Virus record (IMG/VR): IMGVR_UViG_3300025141_010569
Coordinates: 1-32,551 of that record
DNA: 32,551 nt
From: a virus
Strand: one strand, 5' to 3'
In this document: one piece after another, positions 11,670 through 18,779 of the stretch
Layout of the letters: each line of letters opens with the position of its first letter
How positions within the stretch are numbered: the stretch's first letter is position 1
Notes under the pieces: generated by a model
Seen by the model: the letters and a program-made list of their open reading frames with translations, nothing else
The model's database searches: none
What the model was told of the DNA's origin: nothing
Made by a program: the position numbers and the translations under genes

Positions 11670-11998
11670 CTCTTTGCCTCCAGCGTTTTGACCACCGCCT
11701 TCAGTTCAACGGTTAGCCGGTCAATGTTTCGGGTTGCGTGCTCTTGCCTCGTGACTGCGCGGTCAAGCCGATCGTGCGCCTCTGTGATGCTGCGAACGTC
11801 GCTCTTGAGGAGCACAATATCTGCCCGGTGCTGGTCTGTGGTCAGCTCCACACGCTCAAGCCTGACCGTGGTCTGCTCGTGCTCTGCGTGCAGCATCGTC
11901 CATTGACTCACCGTGCCCACCGCCAGGGTCAAGAGCATGCCTGCCCAGCCAGCCAATAGGCCCACGTTATTGCGTGCCCATCCTCCGATCCCGCTCAT
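11666..11998 (-). CDS. Membrane-anchored coiled-coil protein, holin or i-spanin candidate (110 aa)
   Basis: ATG 11998 overlaps the endolysin stop by ATGA. One transmembrane helix lies at about 9-29 (NVGLLAGWAGMLLTLAVGTVS), followed by a long charged coiled coil (EHEQTTVRLERVELTTDQHR onward to KTLEAKR). N-in/C-out topology with a coiled-coil tail fits an inner-membrane spanin or a single-pass holin. Its place immediately after the endolysin supports a lysis role. The exact class is uncertain. Confidence 0.62.
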   Translation of the reverse strand: MSGIGGWARNNVGLLAGWAGMLLTLAVGTVSQWTMLHAEHEQTTVRLERVELTTDQHRADIVLLKSDVRSITEAHDRLDRAVTRQEHATRNIDRLTVELKAVVKTLEAKR

Positions 11999-12606
11999 GG
12001 TGTGCACACCCGCACAAAGCCCACGATCCGCGCCCATGCCTCGTCACCTTCCGTCACGATCTCACGCGCCACAGCGCCGGATCCGCTGATTTTCTGGTGA
12101 CCGTAGCCGCTGGAGTTGCCGCAGATGAGCGACACGGTGCGCGCTTCGCGGTCGATTGCAGTGACAAGCCCCACGTGTCCCATGCGTTTCTTACCCTTCC
12201 GCGCACGGTCTGCGTCTGCGGCGGTCTGGCTCAACCGGGTGCGCACCATGACGAGGCCTCGCGGATCTTGGTCCCAAACCTCGATCGGCAGCATCTTGCG
12301 GCTGACCGGTGCCTGCTGCCAGTGGCTCACAGCTCTGCCCGTGGTGGTGTAATGCACCGCATAGCCAGTGCGCGCCAACTGGCGGCAGCAACTCGATACG
12401 AAATACGCGCACCATGGTGGGCGCGCGTCAGGGTTGCCCCCGCCGTCGTGAATCAACCACGAGACATCCGGCCCGGCATTGCTGCCGCCGGTCTCACGCA
12501 CATCCTGCGACAGCCAGGCCTCTGCGATATTGACCAGCGCCTCACCTGCACCGGGCGCGTCACGCACCGCAGCACGTCGCAAGAGTCTGGCAAGCCAAGC
12601 AGACAC
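11995..12606 (-). CDS. Endolysin, CHAP/NlpC-P60-like cysteine peptidase
   Basis: A 203-aa enzyme expected to cut peptidoglycan cross-links at lysis. The catalytic Cys66 is in PPWCAYFVSSC, His144 in MGHVGLVTAID, and a polar Asn164 in CGNSSGYG could complete the triad. This arrangement is that of CHAP-type phage peptidases. The N-terminal 60 residues form a helical segment with the ETGGSNAGPDVSW loop typical of this group. There is no signal peptide, so a holin would be needed. The GTG start directly follows the TAG of the previous gene. Confidence 0.8.
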   Translation of the reverse strand: MSAWLARLLRRAAVRDAPGAGEALVNIAEAWLSQDVRETGGSNAGPDVSWLIHDGGGNPDARPPWCAYFVSSCCRQLARTGYAVHYTTTGRAVSHWQQAPVSRKMLPIEVWDQDPRGLVMVRTRLSQTAADADRARKGKKRMGHVGLVTAIDREARTVSLICGNSSGYGHQKISGSGAVAREIVTEGDEAWARIVGFVRVCTP

Positions 12607-12987
12607 CTAGACACCCGCAAACCCGTTAGCGGTGGTGATGTCTGGATAGGTGGCTGACTCATTGCGGCCAAGCACTGCCATCAACTGGTAGCCGCAGGCA
12701 CTGCCGCCACCACGCACGACCACTTGCTTCAGCCGGCAGTCAAACCAACCGGTAGACGTGCCCGCAGTCAGCGCCACGCGTGCGGTGCCCTCGACACCCG
12801 CCGTGGTGACACCCACAAGCAGCGCATCTGTGCCGCCATCAGTGACGGACGTGCAAACGATGTTGATCCGCTCTGTCAGGTTGTCAAACGTCACAGTGGC
12901 ATTGGTGGCGTCTGCGATCGATCCGCTCGCAAAGAACGGGACGTGATCGACGATCAGCGCTGTCTGTGTGTTCGCGTAGCTAGCCAT
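12607..12987 (-). CDS. Small virion-associated or fibre-like protein (126 aa)
   Basis: ATG 12987 has GGAGG nine bases upstream. The protein is Thr/Val/Ala-rich and beta-like (TNATVTFDNLTERINIVCTS, ALLVGVTTAGVEGTARVALTAG), with WFDCRLKQVVVRGGG near the end. It starts with MASY, as does the 216-aa protein just upstream, and the two may be related. Position between the tail genes and the endolysin suggests a small head- or tail-decoration or fibre protein. The family is not recognised. Confidence 0.6.
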   Translation of the reverse strand: MASYANTQTALIVDHVPFFASGSIADATNATVTFDNLTERINIVCTSVTDGGTDALLVGVTTAGVEGTARVALTAGTSTGWFDCRLKQVVVRGGGSACGYQLMAVLGRNESATYPDITTANGFAGV

Positions 12988-13034
12988 TTTGAGAGCCTCC
13001 AGCCGTGCCGGTACTATACACCGCACCAGGGTAA

Positions 13035-13060
13035 TGCGCGCCGATCGGGCTGATCGCGCA
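13035..13060 (-). terminator. Hairpin between fibre-like genes
   Basis: TGCGCG...GATC pairs with GATC...CGCGCA across AGCCC/GGGCT-like bases, with a small bulge, in the 93-bp gap between two small tail-region genes. It could attenuate transcription into the lysis block. A TATAGT hexamer on the minus strand downstream may be part of a lysis promoter, but no -35 at correct spacing is seen. Confidence 0.35.
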
Positions 13061-13080
13061 GCGTTTCAAAGGGTTGCGCC

Positions 13081-13731
13081 TCACACCGTCACCGTGTCTG
13101 CGGTGTCACCCGCCTTAAACGTGGTCAGCGCTGGCCGATCCCACGTAAACCGCACACCCCACACGATGCCGCCAAAGCCCGCATCATCAACCGTCAGGTC
13201 TGTGCGGGTGATGCTGATCTGGACGGTGTAATGACGCGCCACGCAGTCAGCAGATCCGCTCGTCAGCTTGAGCGCCCGCGACGACAGCGTGCCGGTGCCG
13301 TACACGCCAGATGTGGACATCGACGCAGCGCCGGCAGGGTCATTGAACGATCCGCTGCCCACCAGCGAGGCACCGGTCAGTAGGCTGCCGGTGGTGTCTG
13401 CTGTCGTCTGAAAAACCACCTTGATCGCCCCGGTGTAGTACACGCACAGGTGTGCGAACTCGACGCGTGCGGGCACGAGCAGCGGCAGCGCAAGCACGTT
13501 AGTGACGGCAGCGAACGATCCAGCCGATCCGGTGGTGCCCCCGTCGAGCACCTCGACCGCTGCATAGGTGCCGGGGTTGCCCCACCTGTTCATCAGCGAC
13601 CATTGCCCGCGATCGATGTCTGTGAACAGCGCCATATGGCCAGGTGTGGGATCGGGCAGATCTCTCGTGCCGGTGAGGTCAAGAGACGGCCCAAGCGTCT
13701 GCCCGCGTGCGGTGCCTGTGTAACTCGCCAT
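13081..13731 (-). CDS. Fibre-like or minor tail protein (216 aa)
   Basis: ATG 13731 has GGGAG at eight bases and lies just after the previous stop. The protein is Gly/Thr/Ser-rich and predicted beta (GHMALFTDIDRGQWSLMNRWG, HLCVYYTGAIKVVFQTTADT, VRFTWDRPALTTF). The segment YAAVEVLDGGTTGSAGSF and the regular strand spacing suggest a structural jelly-roll-type protein at the tail tip. No catalytic motif is visible. It is probably part of the adsorption apparatus. Confidence 0.6.
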   Translation of the reverse strand: MASYTGTARGQTLGPSLDLTGTRDLPDPTPGHMALFTDIDRGQWSLMNRWGNPGTYAAVEVLDGGTTGSAGSFAAVTNVLALPLLVPARVEFAHLCVYYTGAIKVVFQTTADTTGSLLTGASLVGSGSFNDPAGAASMSTSGVYGTGTLSSRALKLTSGSADCVARHYTVQISITRTDLTVDDAGFGGIVWGVRFTWDRPALTTFKAGDTADTVTV

Positions 13732-13733
13732 CG

Positions 13734-14753
13734 CTAGGGCTCCCTGAATACTTGGGCAGCGGTCACGCCTACGAGACCAGCGCCGCTGTCTTTCTGCACG
13801 TTAAACGCAATGGTGCCGCCATTGGGCGGCAGGGTGATCGTGTCATGCGTCCAGCCGCCTGACGTGGTGATCGCAGCCTCGTGCGCCTGGCTGCCATCGA
13901 CTAGCGCCAGGGCAGTGCCCGCTGCGTCGCCGGTCGCCAGCGTATACCAGCTCAAGCGGTAATCCCTGACCACTGTGTCAGACGGAGGCACCCACAGCAT
14001 GCCGGAGAGCACGCAAGACGGTGCATCGGTCGCCCACCACGGGCGCGTGGCAAGCACGTTCTGCGGACGCTGTAGGGTCGCCAAGCACGCCACACGGTCA
14101 CGCGCTATGGCTCTAACGTTATTCCACCCACGTGACACCAACTCTGTGCTGATGGGCTTATTGGCAGCCACCGGGCTCGATGCCGAATAGCTGGCCGTAT
14201 TGAACGCATCGCCAAGCGGCGTGTACCCGTCAGACCCGATCCCGCCATCGTACCGATCGACATGCTGCAGCCGGCCGGACGCACACACCACGCCGAGATA
14301 GTTCGAGTCGTCAGTATGACCGGTGATCTTGAGCTCAAGCGGTGCGGTGCCCGTTGTGGGCGTGACCGTCACGGTAAACGACGTCGCGCTTGTGGCCGTC
14401 ACCGCTTGCGTGGTGGTGCCTCCGCCATAGGTCACAGTTAGCGTGCCGGTGGTCCCTGAGTTGTTCACGAGCGCGTAAAGCGACACAACCACGGGCCGGC
14501 GCGACGCATTGCCCATGACGATCCAACGCCCAAGCGTGTCAGGTGAACCGCTGGCCGCGTTGGTCAGCGCCCCGACAGCTGCGGTGCCGTTGCCAAAGAC
14601 AGACGAGAACAGTGACGGGCTGTAGGTAGTCGCCAGCCATCGATCCTTGTCGCCCAAGCGTTCCCACAGAGGCGGCACAGAGCCGCCCCCGACAGGTGAG
14701 ATACCCGGCACGAGGTATGAGAGATCCATAGGCTTGTAATCGATCGTGGGCAT
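13734..14753 (-). CDS. Minor tail / receptor-binding-region protein (339 aa)
   Basis: A beta-rich protein. An N-terminal anchor (DYKPMDLSYLVPGISPVGGG) is followed by a Gly/Thr-rich Ig-like stretch (GTLTVTYGGG, SFTVTVTPTTG) and later WWATDAPSCVLSG and TLPPNGGTIAFNVQKDSG. The start overlaps the 892-aa gene stop as TAATG. Position after the hub-sized protein and before the endolysin is typical of host-recognition proteins. Specific binding is not deducible. Confidence 0.6.
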   Translation of the reverse strand: MPTIDYKPMDLSYLVPGISPVGGGSVPPLWERLGDKDRWLATTYSPSLFSSVFGNGTAAVGALTNAASGSPDTLGRWIVMGNASRRPVVVSLYALVNNSGTTGTLTVTYGGGTTTQAVTATSATSFTVTVTPTTGTAPLELKITGHTDDSNYLGVVCASGRLQHVDRYDGGIGSDGYTPLGDAFNTASYSASSPVAANKPISTELVSRGWNNVRAIARDRVACLATLQRPQNVLATRPWWATDAPSCVLSGMLWVPPSDTVVRDYRLSWYTLATGDAAGTALALVDGSQAHEAAITTSGGWTHDTITLPPNGGTIAFNVQKDSGAGLVGVTAAQVFREP

Positions 14754-17431
14754 TACACCAGCTTTGACGTGGCGTCATTGTGGGTAAACGTCGCCTGACG
14801 GGTTGAGCAGTTGGCCACGAGCGGGAAGGTGATGATCGATCGCGCGCTCACCCAGCCGGGCAGCGACGATCCAAAGGTGAGCAGAAACGGGTTGGCGTCC
14901 GTCGGCGCCGCGATGGCAGACAGCGTGATCTGTACACTCTCGGGCGTTGAGTTTTGCTCTTCTCCCGGCTCGTAAATCAGCACCGTGGTCGAGGCATCGA
15001 ATAGCTGCATGGTAAAAAGGTTGTCACACGTGACCTCTGTGCCGCTATCAACCGAACTGATGCCAAGCGACGGGCAGAGCGGGCCTGGCGCGATGGCCAC
15101 GCCAGCCAACAGTAGCGTCACCGTCTGCTGGCCGCTGAACAGATCGGCAGACCAGCCAAGACAGCGAGCGCCGATCGATGCCGGGGCACGTGTGCCGGTC
15201 ACAAAGTCATAGGTGACCGGGTGCGCAATCGTAAGGTTGATCATGTCACCGGGCTGCACCTCGACCCATGGCGCAACCTGTAGGGTCAGGATTGACTCAC
15301 CGTTACCGCGCCGAATGATCGACGCAGCAAGCTGCGCGGCCTCACCTTCGAGCATGCCGGGTGCTGCATAGGTGTGCGTGCGCGGACCCTCTGCCTGGAT
15401 TCTGGGCAGGTCTTGCACGGTGATCGTGTGCTCGTTTCCTATGAGCGCGGTCTGCACCTCAACCGTGACGATATTGGGCGCCTCTGCGGGCTCTGGCGCC
15501 TCGACCGCTTCAATGATTGACTCAGCCAGTGAGATGGTAACCGCTGCGCTGTCAGCGATGCCCACCGCTGATGAGACGATCGTGATGAGGCAATCGCCAA
15601 ACATGCCGGCGCCGGCCTCCGTCAAGTCAGGGTTGGTGGTGCGCTGCACGAGGCACAGATCGCGCATGGCCAGGTGACCACCAACGAGATCGATCACAGA
15701 GGCCTCACCGATCGAGTAGAGCGAGATCTCGTAATCGTTGAGCCCTGCCCATTTCATTTGATGCGCGTTGATCTCGGAGTCATCGATCCCGGCACCCTGG
15801 CCGATCGCAAGCGTGTCATGAGATCCACGGTTGCCCGCACCGGATGATTCGAGCAGCGTCAAAAGCACGTCCTTGACCACGCCCACTTTGCCGGTGACGT
15901 AGGCGAACTCTACCCCGTGAAACCACAGGCCCGGCCCTGATTGCTCGTGCACCGCTTTGACCCGCACGAGCGCCAGATCTGGCGATTCCAGATCGTCAAA
16001 CGGACCTTGGATCGCTGCGTCCCACTCGATCAACCCGGCTGACGTGTCGGAGTCGCCAAGCAGCGCAAATCCTGAAGACGGCAGCGCGAGATCGTTCCAC
16101 TCCGATCCCTCTGTCTGCGTGACCGGGATCCAGTAGCCGGGCAGGTAGTACGGGTTGATGTTTGGGCAGCGAACGGGGATCTGAACGGATGCGAACTCAT
16201 CGTTGATGTTGTATCCGCCGCCACCGCTGAACCAGTTGATTCGCCACTTGTACATCCCAGGCACCAGAAAATAGGGCGCCCCGGCTGGCACTTGCACAAA
16301 GGATTCGTCCGTGTCGCAGTAAGTGTCTGTGGTTTGTAGTCGGATCTCAATGTAGGGCAAGCCAGCGAACACCGCGTTGCTGTCCCACTTGGCTGCAAAG
16401 CTCATGAGATAGACGTCATCAATGGCCGTGGCATCAATCGTCTGCCAGATCGGATCGCTCACCGCAGCCGGCCCGGTGTTCGTTGCGCACATCTCGGCCA
16501 CCATGCCCAGCGTGAACACCCCATCAGCGTGCGTTGTGGGCACTGCGCACGTGCCCGTCACCGTGCCGCTGCTTGTCCACTTCCAATCAAAGAGCACAGA
16601 GCCCGGCGCAGCGTAGACCGGGAAGCCAGACACGGTCTCAGGGTCGAAGCTATCAGCCGGACCCATGGCATACGTCTCAGCGGTGACCTCGTGACCAAGC
16701 GGCAGCGATGCCCGACGCACGAGCGGCAGACACCGCAGAGCCATGCCGCGCTTTGATGGACGCGGCACCGCATCAACATAGCCGCGCCACAGGATCCGGC
16801 AATACTTGGTCGATGCGCCCGCATTGCACCACGTGCCATCAAGGATCCGCCGCTCAGGGCTGACGAGATGGCGCCAGAGCGTCACTTGGCGACCGCGCCA
16901 CACCGCCGGCTTGTCTGTGATCATCTTGTAGGTTGGCGACTTGACTAGATACTTGCCAGCCATCGAGCCACTGAGCCCGCGTGCCGTCAGGTTCACGTGC
17001 GTGCCGTCAACCACAGTTAGCGCCACTCGCTCAACGCCTATATACCCATGCGATGCCGTCCAGCCGGTTGTATCGACCACGAGCTTGGATCCGGTGGTGA
17101 CTGCCAGGTCAGCATCAATCATCAGCGTGGACGCTGGCTGACTGAACAGCGCACCCGTAAGCGCGTTATCCGCCAAACCATCCCAGCCCAAGACGAGGTC
17201 GAAGGCATCGCCACTGGCGCCACCGCTTTGCCGCTCGATGTTGACCGATACCTGCTCACCCTCCACGATGTTGAGACACTCAACCGCAGAGTCATAGCCG
17301 GTGGGCAGGCCTGGCGTTGATGTTGAATCAACGCGGGGTAGCAGCTTCTCAACGAACACGTGCGGGATCCCCTCGATCTGCACCGCATGGATCCAGCTAT
17401 GGCCCGCCTTGACGAGGTCTGACCAACTCAC
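14753..17431 (-). CDS. Large tail-tip/hub protein (892 aa)
   Basis: The longest gene here, in the position of tail-associated hub proteins downstream of the tape measure. The N-terminus (WSDLVKAGHSWIHAVQIEGI, HVFVEKLLPRVD) and the middle (VLLTLLESSGAGNRGSHDTLAIGQGAGIDDSEI) recall phage tip or baseplate hub proteins. About residues 640-780 contain GEAAQLAASIIRRGNGESILTLQV and WVEVQPGDMINLTI, a pattern seen in central tail proteins. The GTG start overlaps the upstream stop as GTGA. It probably builds the tip complex that opens on receptor contact. No enzyme motif is evident. Confidence 0.7.
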   Translation of the reverse strand: MSWSDLVKAGHSWIHAVQIEGIPHVFVEKLLPRVDSTSTPGLPTGYDSAVECLNIVEGEQVSVNIERQSGGASGDAFDLVLGWDGLADNALTGALFSQPASTLMIDADLAVTTGSKLVVDTTGWTASHGYIGVERVALTVVDGTHVNLTARGLSGSMAGKYLVKSPTYKMITDKPAVWRGRQVTLWRHLVSPERRILDGTWCNAGASTKYCRILWRGYVDAVPRPSKRGMALRCLPLVRRASLPLGHEVTAETYAMGPADSFDPETVSGFPVYAAPGSVLFDWKWTSSGTVTGTCAVPTTHADGVFTLGMVAEMCATNTGPAAVSDPIWQTIDATAIDDVYLMSFAAKWDSNAVFAGLPYIEIRLQTTDTYCDTDESFVQVPAGAPYFLVPGMYKWRINWFSGGGGYNINDEFASVQIPVRCPNINPYYLPGYWIPVTQTEGSEWNDLALPSSGFALLGDSDTSAGLIEWDAAIQGPFDDLESPDLALVRVKAVHEQSGPGLWFHGVEFAYVTGKVGVVKDVLLTLLESSGAGNRGSHDTLAIGQGAGIDDSEINAHQMKWAGLNDYEISLYSIGEASVIDLVGGHLAMRDLCLVQRTTNPDLTEAGAGMFGDCLITIVSSAVGIADSAAVTISLAESIIEAVEAPEPAEAPNIVTVEVQTALIGNEHTITVQDLPRIQAEGPRTHTYAAPGMLEGEAAQLAASIIRRGNGESILTLQVAPWVEVQPGDMINLTIAHPVTYDFVTGTRAPASIGARCLGWSADLFSGQQTVTLLLAGVAIAPGPLCPSLGISSVDSGTEVTCDNLFTMQLFDASTTVLIYEPGEEQNSTPESVQITLSAIAAPTDANPFLLTFGSSLPGWVSARSIITFPLVANCSTRQATFTHNDATSKLV

Positions 17432-18135
17432 GCGGCACCTGCGCTGACCATGACCTCAACCTCTGCCATTGATTGCACATCATCAAGCCACCGGATCGAG
17501 CTGATGCCCAGCGGGTAGCCGTCTATATAGCCGCTTGGGTTGCTGCTGGTGATCGCGTTGCCCGGTGTACCGCTTCCGCCAGTACCGGCGCCCAAGATGC
17601 GCACAGCGCCACGCAAGCACCAACCATGCCGCAATGACCAGAGCCCATAGTTATCCATGGTCAGCCGCCACCGCCAAATCTTTGCACCTCCCCAATTGTA
17701 GCCCACGGTTCGAGACAGCCGATCGGCCTCGTATTCAACTGACCGGCTGATTTCCACTTCCTCCCAAGACGCACCAAAGAGCGGGATCCCTGCCAGCGGC
17801 ACCAGGACGCTCTTAATCGTGGTGTGAGTGCCATAGGCCGCGCCGGGCTCGACGGCACCAAAGCCAAGCAGAGCGCCCAAGCGATCCGGCCACACGATCG
17901 CAGCTGATGAGCCGCTCAAGACCACCGCACCCTTTGAACTAATCGCAGCAGACCAGCCGGAAGCGTTGATCGCTGTGTCTAGCGCTGTGATGAAAGCCGG
18001 CCACAGCAAGCCAGCCGCGCCGCTGTCCGCGATCGTGTAGACCACGCCACCGATCGAGATCTTACGGTAGCCGGGCACAGAGGTGCAGACGTTCCCATAT
18101 AGCCAGGCCTGCGGTGTGTCAGATAGAGCGCTCAT
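17428..18135 (-). CDS. Distal-tail-position protein B (235 aa)
   Basis: ATG 18135 overlaps the previous stop by ATGA. The protein is beta-rich and begins MSALSDTPQAWLYGNVCTSV; the middle has KSVLVPLAGIPLFGASWEEV, and Trp-rich WGGAKIWRWRLTMDNYGLWSLRHG. Together with the preceding 214-aa protein it shares a Ser/Ala/Gly-rich beta segment with an INASG motif, so the two may be diverged paralogues. Position between tape measure and hub fits a Dit-like adaptor ring. The family is not recognised by sequence. Confidence 0.6.
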   Translation of the reverse strand: MSALSDTPQAWLYGNVCTSVPGYRKISIGGVVYTIADSGAAGLLWPAFITALDTAINASGWSAAISSKGAVVLSGSSAAIVWPDRLGALLGFGAVEPGAAYGTHTTIKSVLVPLAGIPLFGASWEEVEISRSVEYEADRLSRTVGYNWGGAKIWRWRLTMDNYGLWSLRHGWCLRGAVRILGAGTGGSGTPGNAITSSNPSGYIDGYPLGISSIRWLDDVQSMAEVEVMVSAGAA

Positions 18136-18776
18136 CCGCCCACCTTCCACAGGTAGGACTGGCATTCAAGCTTGAGCCGGCCCGCTGTGGCGCTCTTGCC
18201 AAACCTGCGCCGGATCACGTTATCGACCCGCAGCCGGCCAAAGTAGCGATCGACAACCCAGCAGTCCCAAACCTGATCGCCCCCGAATAGGTCTTCATAG
18301 GTCCAGAGGTTCGCCAGTGTGCCAAACACCTGCGCGGTCAGGCTCGTGGGCGCCATGTTTGGTATGTCTGTCTGCGCCCCCGCTGCCGCTGCGGGCACCA
18401 CGGTAGCCGTTGATGGCATGGCAGCGATCCGCATGCCGTGCTCAGGGTAAAACCCATCAGCGTGCACACCCGCGCCCACCAGCGTGGTGCCGGTGGTGGT
18501 GGCGTCGACATTGAGCCGTGTGCGGATCAGGCCGGAAGCGTTGATCGATATGCTCGAAGCGGCTTCCCAAGTGAGCACGCCAGACGTGGTGGCGTATGCC
18601 CTGGTGCTGACACCTAGCCCAAGGGCGGTGCGGGCGACCTCCCGCGCCAGGATGATCGCAGAGGTGCGCAGATCTGGGGTGATCGCAACCGTGGTTGCAC
18701 CAACGGTGACAGACAGCGAGCCAGACCAGCCAGACAGAACCTTAGCCATGCCCATCATGTTGAGAGGTGCTGCCAC
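18132..18776 (-). CDS. Distal-tail-position protein A (214 aa)
   Basis: The GTG start at 18776 lies three bases after the tape-measure stop. The ribosome site is weak. The first eight codons after the start form one arm of the perfect 24-bp inverted repeat (18751-18774). The protein is beta-rich (SLSVTVGATTVAITPDLRTS, ISINASGLIRTRLNVDATTT), with a C-terminal LWTYEDLFGGDQVWDCWVVDR and a basic end. It probably forms part of the tail-tip ring with its neighbour. An ATG start six or seven codons later cannot be excluded. Confidence 0.6.
   Translation of the reverse strand: MAAPLNMMGMAKVLSGWSGSLSVTVGATTVAITPDLRTSAIILAREVARTALGLGVSTRAYATTSGVLTWEAASSISINASGLIRTRLNVDATTTGTTLVGAGVHADGFYPEHGMRIAAMPSTATVVPAAAAGAQTDIPNMAPTSLTAQVFGTLANLWTYEDLFGGDQVWDCWVVDRYFGRLRVDNVIRRRFGKSATAGRLKLECQSYLWKVGG
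18751..18774 (+). repeat. 24-bp inverted repeat, right arm (near distal-tail gene start)
   Basis: It matches the minus strand of 21955-21978 in all 24 bases and begins CCCATCATGTTGAGAG on the plus strand. On the leftward mRNA this arm holds the first codons of the 214-aa gene, directly after its GUG. Confidence 0.9.
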
Positions 18777-18779
18777 GGG

